From JALZEG01 sp035942255 (lineage in GTDB: Bacteria; Actinomycetota; CADDZG01; WHSQ01), in contig DASZDG010000073.1 in assembly GCA_035942255.1 (NCBI GenBank), forward strand, positions 1 through 64,000: 64,000 nucleotides of DNA, in the 5' to 3' direction. The notes beneath the pieces were generated by a model. That model saw nothing but the letters and a program-made list of their open reading frames with translations, made no database searches and was not told the origin of the DNA. Shown piece after piece: positions 23,356-32,482 of this stretch; position 1 is the stretch's first letter; every line of letters begins with the position of its first letter. The position numbers and the translations under genes were made by a program.

Positions 23356-24302
23356 GCCCCGCGCCCTTCGACGGCCGCCGACAGGCGGGCTCGCGCGCGC
23401 GCGCTCGTCCGCTCTCTCCTCCGCTCGCCCTCGGCGAAGTGCGCGCTCGTCTCGAGATACGTCCGGAAGCACGCGGAGGACGCTCCAGCCGGTACGCCCG
23501 CGGCGGCGGCGTACGCGGCGATGGCGCGGCCGATCCACCCGTCACCGCCGAGCCCGCGGACGACGTCACGGCGCCGGGGCAGGCGCAGGAGCGTGTGCGA
23601 CTGCACGACGAAGTGGAAGACGTCGTAGAAGGGCGCACGCGCCGCGTCCGCGTCCTCCCAGTCGACCAGGGTCCATCCGCCGGGGTGCCGCATCAGGTTC
23701 CAGGGCGCGCAGTCGCCGTGCGCGGCGCCGAGGCCGTCGTGCGCCGTCTTGGCGAAGAGCGAGCCCAGCGACCGCGCGACGTCCTCCGGGAGCATCCACG
23801 GGAGCTTCCGCGGCGTCCAGGGGACCACGTCGTACGCCACGGCTCCGGCCCGCAGGGAACGGATCGTCGGCGCCGACAGAGGCGGCTCGAGCAACGGCGC
23901 GAACCGCTCGACGTTCTCCGCCTCGAGCGCCAGCCTCTCCTGCCCCTCCGGCGCCGTCGCGACCTTGACCAGCAGGCGCGGAGCACCTCCGGCACCGAGG
24001 ACCAGGGCGACGTAGCGATCCTCGTGGTTGGTCCGCGCCACGGCGACGTGGTCGCCCACGGAGAGGAGCTCCTCTAGGTGGCGGAGCACCGCCTCGGGTG
24101 GGCGTCCGCGGGGGGCCGCCGCGAAGGCGCCGCGCCGCGCGAGGGACCGGGCGACGCCCCAGGCCGCCAGACCCTTGAAGGTGACCGGCTGGTAGAGCTG
24201 GAACGACGACGCGGTCTCCCGCGGCCCGTCCAACGGGAGCCACCAGCGCGCGCCCGACGCGCGGGGAACGGCCGCCCACCGCGCCTCACGCGGGTTCGGC
24301 AT
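23352..24302 (-). CDS. Aminoglycoside-phosphotransferase-fold kinase
   Basis: A 316-residue protein of the APH/choline-kinase superfamily. The Brenner-type catalytic loop is HGDCAPWNLM (catalytic Asp, metal Asn) and the metal-binding Asp follows in LVDWEDAD; an N-lobe region with RLLVKVAT supplies the ATP-binding Lys. Setting inside the polysaccharide operon suggests phosphorylation of a sugar, polyol or similar small molecule, not drug resistance. The chosen ATG has GGGGGG 6 nt upstream and overlaps the preceding gene by 17 nt; a second in-frame ATG lies two codons upstream. Confidence 0.75.
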   Translation of the reverse strand: MPNPREARWAAVPRASGARWWLPLDGPRETASSFQLYQPVTFKGLAAWGVARSLARRGAFAAAPRGRPPEAVLRHLEELLSVGDHVAVARTNHEDRYVALVLGAGGAPRLLVKVATAPEGQERLALEAENVERFAPLLEPPLSAPTIRSLRAGAVAYDVVPWTPRKLPWMLPEDVARSLGSLFAKTAHDGLGAAHGDCAPWNLMRHPGGWTLVDWEDADAARAPFYDVFHFVVQSHTLLRLPRRRDVVRGLGGDGWIGRAIAAYAAAAGVPAGASSACFRTYLETSAHFAEGERRRERTSARARARLSAAVEGRGA

Positions 24303-24909
24303 CTGCATCCCCCCGGAGACGCTCGCAGACCTCGGCGGCAAGCGCGTCGACCGGCCGGGAGGCGTCGAGGACGACCGCACGTCCCCCGCGCGCGAGACTT
24401 CGCCACGCCGCGGACTGCCTGCCGATCTCCTCCACCGACAGCTCCCTCTTCCTCTCGTAGATCAACTCCGGCGGCGCGTCCAGGACGACGTGGAGGTCGG
24501 GCGCGGGGAGAAGCCGCCCCAGCCCCCGCAACACCCACCCCGGGACGTCGAGGCGATACCGGCGCTGGTCTACTACGACGTCCCACCATCCGCGCTCCAT
24601 GATCACGTACGCGCCGCGCCGTCGCCGGGGCGCGATCAGGACGCCCCACCCCACGAGGAAGTCGGCGAAGAGGTAGATCGTCTTCGCGAGCGAGACCGGC
24701 CGCGGATAGGGCGGGTCCGCGTGCGGCTCCAGGACCGGGCCGTCGCTCCCCGACCTCCGGGGCAGGATCCCGGGCCGGTGATGGAACCTCCTTACGCCGC
24801 TCGTGCCGAGCCGAGCCTCGATCGCGTCGGCGAGCGTCGACTTCCCCGCTCCGTCGGGGCCCGAGATGACGACGACGCGCCCGCGCCGGCTAGAGCCTGA
24901 CGACCTCAT
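24286..24909 (-). CDS. Thymidylate-kinase-like P-loop kinase
   Basis: A 207-residue P-loop protein of the NMP-kinase fold. Walker A is SGPDGAGKST near the N-terminus. ERGWWDVVVDQRRYR resembles the DR(Y/W) motif of thymidylate kinases, and VVLDAPPELIYERKREL the region that leads into the lid. Real thymidylate kinase is an unlikely role here; paralogues in polysaccharide loci are thought to phosphorylate other substrates. It overlaps both neighbours by about 20 nt, placing it firmly in the operon. Confidence 0.78.
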   Translation of the reverse strand: MRSSGSSRRGRVVVISGPDGAGKSTLADAIEARLGTSGVRRFHHRPGILPRRSGSDGPVLEPHADPPYPRPVSLAKTIYLFADFLVGWGVLIAPRRRRGAYVIMERGWWDVVVDQRRYRLDVPGWVLRGLGRLLPAPDLHVVLDAPPELIYERKRELSVEEIGRQSAAWRSLARGGRAVVLDASRPVDALAAEVCERLRGDADAEPA

Positions 24910-25669
24910 GCGACGCGGCCACCTCCTCCAGCCAGCGATCGAGCCGGCTCGGAACCTCCCGCCGGTGCGCGAGGGCCGCGATCACCGCGCACGGCGTCGG
25001 CCGCGCGCGGAACGCCAGCCGCCGGCTCACCGAGAGCGGACGCCGCAGCGCGCGCAGCGCCATGCCCGCTTCCACCGTCAGCGCGGCCGGCCGGTCCCAC
25101 TTCCCCGCCACGACGGCCGCGGCCACGGCTTCCACGCTCCGGGGCAGCCCGAGCGCGGCCACCGCGGCCGGGACGCCGCCGGGGTCCTCGACGAGGAGCT
25201 CCCGGACGTGCTTGCGCTCGAGGGCGGCCGCGTCGGGGCGACCTCCGCGGCGCATCCCGTTGAAGAGCATCAGGAGGACGCCCTCCGCTCCGCGCCTCGA
25301 GCGGCGGAACCCCCTCTCGTCCATCTCCATCAGGGGGAGGATCCTCCGCCAGTCCAGCACCTCCGCGGCGCGCAGATGAGCCCTATGCCACAGGTCGAAC
25401 TGGAGGAGCTCGGGTTGGTTGCGGCCGGCGGCGACCATGATCGTGAGCCCCGGCGAGTGGGGGCATCGCACCGCGGCCCCCGCTCCACCGGCTCGTGCCC
25501 AGCCCGCGAACGCCTCGAAGACGACCGGCGCCGCGGCCTCCGGGCCCGACGAGTCGACGTCTCCCTCCCCCCGCAGCGACGCCTCGGCGTTCTTCCAGAC
25601 CCCCCACTCCGGGACCCGCTCCGTCAACGACTGGAAGAGACCCAGCAACGGCGAGGTCGCGGCGCTCAC
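24890..25669 (-). CDS. Unknown protein of the polysaccharide operon (possible nucleotidyltransferase-like fold)
   Basis: Not recognised with confidence. The 259-residue product is soluble and Arg/Ala-rich. An early WGVWKNAEASLRGEGDVDS stretch resembles the K(N/G)-x-G-x-S/D-x-D core of minimal nucleotidyltransferases but lacks a clean GSxxxxDxD. The nucleotidyltransferase in the lasso cluster shows the same order of elements more clearly. The gene sits between a GT4 gene (GTGA overlap) and the thymidylate-kinase-like gene, so it probably acts with the two kinase-like proteins. Confidence 0.55.
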   Translation of the reverse strand: MSAATSPLLGLFQSLTERVPEWGVWKNAEASLRGEGDVDSSGPEAAAPVVFEAFAGWARAGGAGAAVRCPHSPGLTIMVAAGRNQPELLQFDLWHRAHLRAAEVLDWRRILPLMEMDERGFRRSRRGAEGVLLMLFNGMRRGGRPDAAALERKHVRELLVEDPGGVPAAVAALGLPRSVEAVAAAVVAGKWDRPAALTVEAGMALRALRRPLSVSRRLAFRARPTPCAVIAALAHRREVPSRLDRWLEEVAASHEVVRL

Positions 25670-26736
25670 GCGAGCCTCTGCACGCCGGTCAGGAAACGCC
25701 GTCCGACCGCGGCCCACGAGTAGTGCTCCTTCACGAACGACGCCGACCGCGCCCCGAGCGGAGCGAGGGCCGCGTCGTCCGTCCGGAGGGCGGCCGCGAG
25801 CGCGGGAGCGGACGGCGCGACCGCGAGCGCGGCGGCGTTGTCGGCGAGGTGACGGACGAACGGGCTCGTGTCGGTGCCTATGACGGGCACGCCCACCGCC
25901 GCGGCCTCGGCGGGGGCAAGGCCGAACACCTCCCAGCGCGACGGGTAGACGAAGCACCGCGCCCGGCGCAACGCCTCCCACTTCTCAGCGCCGTAGAGCG
26001 GGTCGCGCAGTGAGACGCTGCCGGCGAGGCCCTCGGCTTCGACTAGCCGGGCTACCTCGGATCTGCCGCCCCTCCAGTCCGGGCCGTGCAGCCGGACGCT
26101 CGGGCGGGCGGCGGGACCGATCGCCGCCACGGCGGCGACGAGGAGGTCGAGCCCCTTGTGGCGGACGTCGAACCGGCCGAGCCACAGGACGTACCCGCCG
26201 CTGCCGCCGTCCCAGGACTCCCCCTCCGGGACGGTGACGCCGTTGGGCGCGACGACCACCTCGCCCTCGTAGCCGGCCTCCCTCAGATGGCCGACCTCCT
26301 CTTCGAAGAAGACGTGCACCGCCGCGGCCCCCCCGAGCATCGGCCGTTCGAGCAGCCTCCACCACGCGCGCTTCGTCGACCGGCGTGCGCCGGCGACGAC
26401 GTCGGGGGCGTACGCGCCGTGGGGCGTCACGACGTACGGGGTCCCGGTCCGCCGCGCGGCGCGCGCCGCCACGACGTTGTGGGCGACCCAGCCCGAGTGC
26501 AGGACGAGCAGGTCGAACGACGGGAGGATCTCGCGCAGCCCCGCCGGCACGCGCGCTCGCCCCCGCCCGCGGTGCGCGACCGGGACGACGCCGGTGCCGT
26601 CACCGCCCACGGCTGCGTCGAACGCCACGGCGACGTCCGCCCCCGCGGCGCGCATTCCCTCGGCCCAGCCGCGCGCCGCGATGGACGGCCCTCCGTCACC
26701 AACGGTGGCGCGGGGGTAGTAGTGGAGGATCCTCAT
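25666..26736 (-). CDS. Family 4 glycosyltransferase
   Basis: A 356-residue GT-B enzyme: MRILHYYPRATVGDGGPS, VTPHGAYAPDVV, then APNGVTVPEG and YVLWLGRFDVRHKGLDLL opening the donor domain, and YPSRWEVFGLAPAEAAAVG with the acidic donor-binding residues. Starts at ATG, 18 nt after the WecG-like stop, and is followed by GTGA overlap to the next gene. It should add a sugar to the lipid-linked repeat. Confidence 0.9.
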   Translation of the reverse strand: MRILHYYPRATVGDGGPSIAARGWAEGMRAAGADVAVAFDAAVGGDGTGVVPVAHRGRGRARVPAGLREILPSFDLLVLHSGWVAHNVVAARAARRTGTPYVVTPHGAYAPDVVAGARRSTKRAWWRLLERPMLGGAAAVHVFFEEEVGHLREAGYEGEVVVAPNGVTVPEGESWDGGSGGYVLWLGRFDVRHKGLDLLVAAVAAIGPAARPSVRLHGPDWRGGRSEVARLVEAEGLAGSVSLRDPLYGAEKWEALRRARCFVYPSRWEVFGLAPAEAAAVGVPVIGTDTSPFVRHLADNAAALAVAPSAPALAAALRTDDAALAPLGARSASFVKEHYSWAAVGRRFLTGVQRLA

Positions 26737-26754
26737 CGCATCCGGCGCTACCGC

Positions 26755-27561
26755 TCAGCCGTAGAGGACCGGCCGCGACGGCGGGGCCCCCGACGTGGCA
26801 TCGGGATCCCAGATCCGGAGCCTCTGAGCGGCGAGGCGCGCGACGAACGCGACGTTTAGCACGAGGTACCTCCTCCAGAGCCTCCGGGGGTCTCTCACGA
26901 GGCGGTGCAACCACTGCAGCCCCATCCGCTGGACCCACATCGGCGGCTCCTTCGCCGCACCCGAGTGGTAGTCGAACGCGGCCCCCACGGCGATCACCGG
27001 CATGCTCAGCAGATCCCGGTACTCGTATGCGAAGACCTCCTGCCGGGGACACCCGAGGCCGACGAAAGTGATGCGGGCGCCCGACGCCTTGATCCGGTTC
27101 GCTATCTCGACCTGCTCCTCGGACGTGGTCGTCCTGAACTTCGACGGCTCGGTACCGGCTATCCGGAGCCCGGGGAACCGCGCCACGAGGTTCTCCTCCA
27201 GGGCTCGGAGCACCTCGGGCCGGCTGCCGTAGAAGAACACCGGGATGTCGTCGGCCGCGGCACGCTCGCACAACCTCAGCGTCAGCGTCGGACCGTAGAC
27301 GCGGTCGCGCAGCCCCGTCTCGTGCAGCGCGTTCAGGGCCCAGCGCACCGGCTGGCCGTCCGGAGTGAGTAGGTCGAAGGAGTTCAACCGGTACAGGTGC
27401 TCGGGATCGCCGACCCCGGTCATGACGCCGTGGACGGCTAGAGCGGAGACGGCGTACCCGCGCCCCTCCGAGGCGGCGCGGACGATCCGCTCGGCGGCGG
27501 CGTCGTAGTCGAGGGCGTCGACCCGCACGCCCAGGACGCTCTTCTTGCCGTGGTCGATCAC
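26755..27561 (-). CDS. WecG/TagA/CpsF-family glycosyltransferase
   Basis: A 268-residue GT26 enzyme, often the second transferase adding ManNAc or ManNAcA to the undecaprenyl-PP primer. Family hallmarks are visible: an early Asn/Asp-containing LNSFDLLTPDGQPVRWALN, GLGCPRQEVF and VGAAFDYHSGAAKEPP with WLHRLVRDPRRLWRRYL at the C-terminus. A ManNAcA-type donor would fit the WecC-like dehydrogenase gene in this locus. The start is set at the GTG that overlaps the epimerase stop by 4 nt; another in-frame GTG lies 9 nt upstream. Confidence 0.92.
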   Translation of the reverse strand: MIDHGKKSVLGVRVDALDYDAAAERIVRAASEGRGYAVSALAVHGVMTGVGDPEHLYRLNSFDLLTPDGQPVRWALNALHETGLRDRVYGPTLTLRLCERAAADDIPVFFYGSRPEVLRALEENLVARFPGLRIAGTEPSKFRTTTSEEQVEIANRIKASGARITFVGLGCPRQEVFAYEYRDLLSMPVIAVGAAFDYHSGAAKEPPMWVQRMGLQWLHRLVRDPRRLWRRYLVLNVAFVARLAAQRLRIWDPDATSGAPPSRPVLYG

Positions 27562-28625
27562 GCGGTCCACCGCTCCGCGTTCTCCTCGTATATCTCCTGG
27601 AGGATCCGCGGAACGTCGTACTCCAGCCGCCATCCCGGGTAGTGCGACTGGAACCTCGAGTTGTCCCCTATCCACCACACGTGGTCCCCGGTGCGGTTCG
27701 ACTCGTTGTACGACCACGTCAGGGGACGCCCGGCTATCTCCTCGGACTGGCGGATCGCCTCGAGGACCGACGCGTTGCTGGTACGGCCGCCACCGATGTT
27801 GTAGACCTCGGCGACCCGCGGCCTCTCGAAGAACGCGTGGAAGGCGCGGATGAGGTCCCTGCTGTGGATCGCGTCCCTGACCTGCTTCCCCTTGTAGCCG
27901 AACACCTCGTACGGGACGCCGGCCATCGTGCATCGCATCACGTACGCGAGGAACCCGTGGAGCTGCGTCGCGGCGTGCTGAGGCCCGGTCAGGGTGCCGC
28001 CCCTGAAGCACGCCGTCGGCATGCCGAAGTACCGCCCGTATTCCTGGACGAGCACGTCGGCGGCCACCTTCGACGCGCCGAACAAGCTGTGGAGGCAGGC
28101 GTCGATCGGCATGTCCTCGCGGATGCCGTCCGCGTACGTGTGCGACTCCTCGATCTCGAAGCGCGTCTCGAGCTCGACGAGAGGCAGGCGGTTGGGCGTG
28201 TCGCCGTACACCTTGTTCGTCGAGGTGAATATGAACGGCGCCTCGGGGCACGTGAGCCTGGCCGCCTCGAGACAGTTGAGCGTCCCCACCGCGTTGATGT
28301 CGAAGTCGACGAACGGCTGCTTCGCGGCCCAGTCGTGGGACGGCTGGGCCGCGGTGTGGACGACGACCGAGATGCCGCCGCGGTAGCGCTCGAACAGCCG
28401 GAGCACGCCGTCCCGGTCGCGCACGTCGAGGTCGGCGTGCACGTAGTCCGACCCGAAGCGCGCCTGCAGCCTCTCGACGTTCGGTCGCGTCGATGCCTCG
28501 GGGCCGAAGAACGCGCTCCTCATGTCGTTGTCGACCCCGACGACGGTCATCCCCAGGCCGATGAAGTGAGCCGTCGCTTCGGAGCCGATCAGACCTGCGG
28601 ATCCCGTGACTACAGCGACTGCCAA
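27558..28625 (-). CDS. CDP-paratose 2-epimerase-like nucleotide-sugar epimerase (SDR)
   Basis: A 355-residue extended SDR. VVTGSAGLIGSEA binds NAD, followed by GVDNDMRSAFFGPEAST, a sequence typical of the CDP-tyvelose/CDP-paratose 2-epimerase branch. The active-site region has TSTNKVYGD, and the Tyr-x-x-x-Lys position is taken by the FGASKVAAD segment. The TTG start follows AGGAAAGG and GCAGG. First gene of the long leftward operon that runs to the flippase. The precise sugar is unknown. Confidence 0.85.
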   Translation of the reverse strand: MAVAVVTGSAGLIGSEATAHFIGLGMTVVGVDNDMRSAFFGPEASTRPNVERLQARFGSDYVHADLDVRDRDGVLRLFERYRGGISVVVHTAAQPSHDWAAKQPFVDFDINAVGTLNCLEAARLTCPEAPFIFTSTNKVYGDTPNRLPLVELETRFEIEESHTYADGIREDMPIDACLHSLFGASKVAADVLVQEYGRYFGMPTACFRGGTLTGPQHAATQLHGFLAYVMRCTMAGVPYEVFGYKGKQVRDAIHSRDLIRAFHAFFERPRVAEVYNIGGGRTSNASVLEAIRQSEEIAGRPLTWSYNESNRTGDHVWWIGDNSRFQSHYPGWRLEYDVPRILQEIYEENAERWTA

Positions 28626-28804
28626 CCTGCTACGGCCTTTCCTCGGCGGGTGGGTCCGTATCGTAGCGGCGCGCCGCCGTGGCGCGGGCGTGCGGACCTG
28701 CCGGAAGCTCGCCCTAGGGCGTGGAAGCACGGGACGCCGCCGGGACGGTCCCGGCGTATCGCACGGGCACGGCGACGGGAGCGCGTGGGGCGCCGCCGTT
28801 TAAG

Positions 28805-28821
28805 TAGGAAAATTCTTCCTA
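28805..28821. promoter_or_regulatory. Inverted repeat in the divergent promoter region
   Basis: TAGGAA and TTCCTA, 5 nt apart, in an unusually AT-rich patch between the leftward polysaccharide operon and the WbaP-type gene; a candidate operator for both. Confidence 0.4.
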
Positions 28822-28863
28822 AGCGGCTTGGATTAGCGGCGCCGAGCGAGCAAGATTGTGGCC

Positions 28864-30426
28864 ATGCCAGCCCGCTCCAAAGACGACATCGGCGACATGG
28901 CGCGCCCCAGGGCCGTCGACGGCGTCCACGAGGTGGCGCCGCAGCCCCGGCGCGTCCCCGACGGCGAGACGCTGCTCATCGGGACGGGCGGCGGGGCCCC
29001 CGCGCGCTCCCCCGGCGACACCCGCGGAGCAGTGCCCCTCCGCGGAGGGGCCCGGCGGCGGTATCGGGGCCTCGCCGTCGGAATGGCCGCGGTCGATGCG
29101 TTGTGCATCGTGGACGCGCTGCTCCTGTCCTACCTGATCCGATGGGGACTTCAGGGGATGCCGGGCGACTACCTCGCGATCATCGCGGCGGCACCGCTCG
29201 TCTGGATCGGCGTGTTCCACGCGTTCTCGCTGTACTCGATCCGCCATCTGTCCGCGTGGGAGGAGTTCCGCCGGACCATCAGCGCGGTGAGCGTCGCGAT
29301 GGTCGTGTTGATCCTCGTGAGCTTCTGGTCGAAGTCGTCGTACTCCCGTATGTGGGTCGGTCTCACGTGGGCGTTCGCGATGATGTTCGAGCTGCTTACC
29401 CGCAGGGTGTGGCGAGCGCACGTCCACCGGCTGCGCGTCAGCGGCCACCTCGCCCTCAGGACGCTCGTCGTGGGGACACAGGAGGAGGCGGCGCGGCTGA
29501 GCGACAGGCTGGCGCGCGAGGGCTCCGGGTTCGCGCCGGTGGGGCACGTGTCGCTGGAGAGCTCCTCCGCGGCCCCCGGGGTCGGTCCGGTCGTCTCGGA
29601 CGTCGAGGGGCTCGCGGACGCGATCGAGTCACGCTCGATCGATTGCCTGATGGTCGCGGCGACCGAGGCGAGCGAGGCGGACATGCTTGCGCTCGTCCAG
29701 GCGGCGAGACAGCAGGACGCAGAGGTCTGGGTCTCGGCAAACCTTCCCGAGGTGCTCGGGTCGCGCCTGCGCGTCCAACCGATCGAGGACGTGCTCACCC
29801 TCTCGATCAAGCCGGTGAGCCTCACGGGGCCGCAGGTCGTCCTGAAGAGGACGTTCGACGTGGTCACGTCGATCTCGCTCCTCGTCCTCGGCGCTCCCGT
29901 GATGGGAGCCATCGCGCTGGCGATCAAGCTGACGTCCAGCGGGCCCGTGCTGTTCCGGCAGGACAGGGTCACGAAAGGCGGCGCGGTCTTCTCGATGTAC
30001 AAGTTCCGGACGATGAGACACGACGCGGACGCGCTCCTCGAGGAGGCGGACATAGACCCGAGCGCGCCCTTCTTCAAGCTTGGCGAGTCCGATCCGCGGC
30101 TGACGCGCGTCGGACGGTTCCTCAGGAAGCTGAGCCTGGACGAGCTGCCGCAGCTGATCAACGTCGTCAGGGGCGAGATGAGCCTCGTCGGTCCCCGGCC
30201 GCTCCCGGTCGATCAGGTCGCCGCGCACCTGGAGCTCCTCGGGCCTCGGCACGAGGTCCGAGCGGGGATGACGGGATGGTGGCAGGTCCAGGGCCGTAGC
30301 GACCTCGACCCGCACGAGTCCGTCCGGCTCGACATGTTCTACATAGAGAACTGGTCGTTGTCCCTCGACGTGTTCATCCTCCTGAAGACCTTCGGTGCGG
30401 TGATGGTCAAGAAGGGCGCGTACTGA
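28864..30426 (+). CDS. Undecaprenyl-phosphate sugar-phosphotransferase (WbaP/WcaJ-type)
   Basis: A 520-residue initiating transferase: it moves a sugar-phosphate from a nucleotide sugar to undecaprenyl phosphate, beginning the repeat unit. The N-terminal half has four to five transmembrane helices and a CoA-binding-like domain (LRTLVVGTQEEAARL). The C-terminal catalytic domain has a re-entrant helix (KRTFDVVTSISLLVLG), YKFRTMRHDAD, LDELPQLINVVRGEMSLVGP with the catalytic Asp-Glu pair, and MTGWWQVQGRSD. The ATG is preceded by AAGATT at a 6-nt gap; a GTG two codons upstream is an alternative start. Confidence 0.93.
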   Translation: MPARSKDDIGDMARPRAVDGVHEVAPQPRRVPDGETLLIGTGGGAPARSPGDTRGAVPLRGGARRRYRGLAVGMAAVDALCIVDALLLSYLIRWGLQGMPGDYLAIIAAAPLVWIGVFHAFSLYSIRHLSAWEEFRRTISAVSVAMVVLILVSFWSKSSYSRMWVGLTWAFAMMFELLTRRVWRAHVHRLRVSGHLALRTLVVGTQEEAARLSDRLAREGSGFAPVGHVSLESSSAAPGVGPVVSDVEGLADAIESRSIDCLMVAATEASEADMLALVQAARQQDAEVWVSANLPEVLGSRLRVQPIEDVLTLSIKPVSLTGPQVVLKRTFDVVTSISLLVLGAPVMGAIALAIKLTSSGPVLFRQDRVTKGGAVFSMYKFRTMRHDADALLEEADIDPSAPFFKLGESDPRLTRVGRFLRKLSLDELPQLINVVRGEMSLVGPRPLPVDQVAAHLELLGPRHEVRAGMTGWWQVQGRSDLDPHESVRLDMFYIENWSLSLDVFILLKTFGAVMVKKGAY

Positions 30427-30439
30427 CGGCTCCGAGCGC

Positions 30440-32482
30440 CTAGCTCTCTTCCATGTGGAACGCGATCTCCGCCGGTCCGTCGAGGACGCCGTCGAACGTC
30501 ATGACCCCGGACTCCGCCCCGTCCTCGTCGTCCACGCCGGTCAGGACGAACCCGTCGGGCGCGGTCGCGACCACCCGGTACTCGTCCGGCTGCACGCGCG
30601 TCTGGGGCCACAGCACGAAGCTCATGTCGCCGCCACCCGGGCCGAGCTCGAGCGCGTCCGGCACGAAGTACGTCACCGTCACGGTCCTCGTCTCTCCGGC
30701 GGGAACCTCCACGACGTCCCACACGACGGGATAGCCGCTGTCGGAGTAGACGAAGGGCTCTTCGGGATCCGAGCCGGCCCTGGGGAAGTACTGGTGGGCC
30801 TGAGCCCCCTCGGGAAGGAGGAACGCCAGAACCATCCGGTTGAGCCCGGGCGGGTCGTCGGGCTTCCCCGGCGGCGGGCCCAGCAAGAGCGACGGGGGCC
30901 CGGCCGGCGCCTCGTTGTGGAGGGTCACCGAGGTCCGGATCCGCGCGTCGCCCTCGAAGGTGAGGTCGATGCGCGTCCGGACGCTGCGGCGAAGGAAGTA
31001 GTCGACCTTGTTGACCGCGTAGTTGTTGTTGAAGACGAGCTGCAGAGACGGTCCCGCGCGCGTGAAGTCGCCGTCCGCCTCCAGCTCCGCGAGCGCGTCC
31101 GCGTCCGACTCGTCGCGGGAATAGGTCACGAGGTGCTGGGCCCCGACCTCCTCTGCGACCGCGGCGGCGAGCACGGCTCCGTCGAGCCTCCCCTCGCTGA
31201 CCCTCCGCCAGAACTCGTCGATGAGCGTCGCGAGGTAGACGTTCTGCTCGCGCGGGTCGTCGAAGTCGAGGTACGACCGCCGGAACAGCATGTCCGCGGC
31301 GTTGTCCGCCCCCACCGCCTCGGGCAGGCCGGCCACCTCGATCGGCCCGGTGCTCCTCAGCAACGAGGCCATCGTGATCGGGTCCATGAAGACGACGCCG
31401 TCGAGGCGTTCGCCGCGGCTCGCCTCGTACATCTCGAGCAGGACCTCGGCGACGACGGGAAAACGAGGGGAGACGTTCGCCTGCAGGGCCTGGCGGAGCG
31501 CGTACTGCGGGCCGTAGTTCGTCTCGAACCACGCCGGAGCCTCGACGGGCTCGGACGATTCGGTCCGCCCCAGCTCGTGGATCGGCGCGGCGCGGCGGAG
31601 CTCGACCACGCCGTCGCGCGCGTCGAGGACGCCGTAGAACCCGACGACGCCGCCGGTGGCCCTCGCCTCGCCGAGAGCCTGGAAGGCGAGGAGATAGCTG
31701 CGGGACCCTCCGCGGCCGAGGAGCGAGGGCAGGGCGCCGAACAAGACGCTTCCCTTGCGCGCCGACGCGCCCGCGCTCTCCACCTCCCGCGTCGCCCGCG
31801 CGACCGCGTCGCGGACCACGCCCAGCGACGCCTGGGGAGCTTCGTCCAGGTGTCTCGCCGCGTCCCGGAGCCGCGCGTCTGCCGCCGCGATCAGCGGCGC
31901 GGCTTCGTCGAGAGCATCGAACCGGATGCGGCCGTCCTCGTAGACGGTCGACGCGATCGTGCGTTCACCGGTGACGCCGAGCGTCCGGGCCGCTTCGGTC
32001 GCGGCGATGCCGGCCAAGGCCACGTCCTCCACGGCCAGCCCGAGCTCGGTCACGGCCTCCACGTCGGCGAAGACGGACCCGATCACGTACGCCGGGTGAG
32101 CGCGGAGGGACAGCGCGGAGCGGGCGTCGTCCAGGGCGTCGCGGACGAGACGTTCCGTCGCGGCGACGTCTCCGGCCTCGAAGCGGTCGCGTGCGTCCTC
32201 GAGCGTCGCGGCCGCGGTCGTCAGGGAGTCACCGACGCGCAGCGCGACGAAGGCCGCGTCGGCGGCCAGCGCGACGAGCGCGGCGGCCCCCAGGAGCAAC
32301 CACCGCGCCCTCGTCCACGACCTGCGGGACCGCCGCCGGCCCACCGATCGGCGCGGGCGCCCCGATCCGGTGTGGCGCGCCGGGAGCTCGGTGCCCTCGG
32401 GCGGCCCGACGGGATTCCCCTCGTCGGGCCTCCACACAGGGTCGACGGGGCCGATCCCTTCCGAAGGTGCCTCGCGGCTCAC
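30440..32482 (-). CDS. DUF4012 membrane protein
   Basis: A 680-residue protein with a basic, Pro-rich cytoplasmic N-terminus, one transmembrane helix (about 61-82) and a large external region. The family-typical stretch SYLLAFQALGEARATGGVVGFYG identifies the DUF4012 domain, followed by a beta-rich C-terminal part. These proteins recur beside Wzc-like kinases and capsule genes in Actinomycetota and are probably involved in polysaccharide assembly or anchoring, but the activity is unknown. The GTG start overlaps the tyrosine-kinase stop by 4 nt. Confidence 0.85.
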   Translation of the reverse strand: MSREAPSEGIGPVDPVWRPDEGNPVGPPEGTELPARHTGSGRPRRSVGRRRSRRSWTRARWLLLGAAALVALAADAAFVALRVGDSLTTAAATLEDARDRFEAGDVAATERLVRDALDDARSALSLRAHPAYVIGSVFADVEAVTELGLAVEDVALAGIAATEAARTLGVTGERTIASTVYEDGRIRFDALDEAAPLIAAADARLRDAARHLDEAPQASLGVVRDAVARATREVESAGASARKGSVLFGALPSLLGRGGSRSYLLAFQALGEARATGGVVGFYGVLDARDGVVELRRAAPIHELGRTESSEPVEAPAWFETNYGPQYALRQALQANVSPRFPVVAEVLLEMYEASRGERLDGVVFMDPITMASLLRSTGPIEVAGLPEAVGADNAADMLFRRSYLDFDDPREQNVYLATLIDEFWRRVSEGRLDGAVLAAAVAEEVGAQHLVTYSRDESDADALAELEADGDFTRAGPSLQLVFNNNYAVNKVDYFLRRSVRTRIDLTFEGDARIRTSVTLHNEAPAGPPSLLLGPPPGKPDDPPGLNRMVLAFLLPEGAQAHQYFPRAGSDPEEPFVYSDSGYPVVWDVVEVPAGETRTVTVTYFVPDALELGPGGGDMSFVLWPQTRVQPDEYRVVATAPDGFVLTGVDDEDGAESGVMTFDGVLDGPAEIAFHMEES

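Noticed and set aside
23352..24302. Aminoglycoside-resistance gene
   Set aside because: It shares the APH catalytic loop but lies in a polysaccharide operon with overlapping genes; the fold is used for many substrates.
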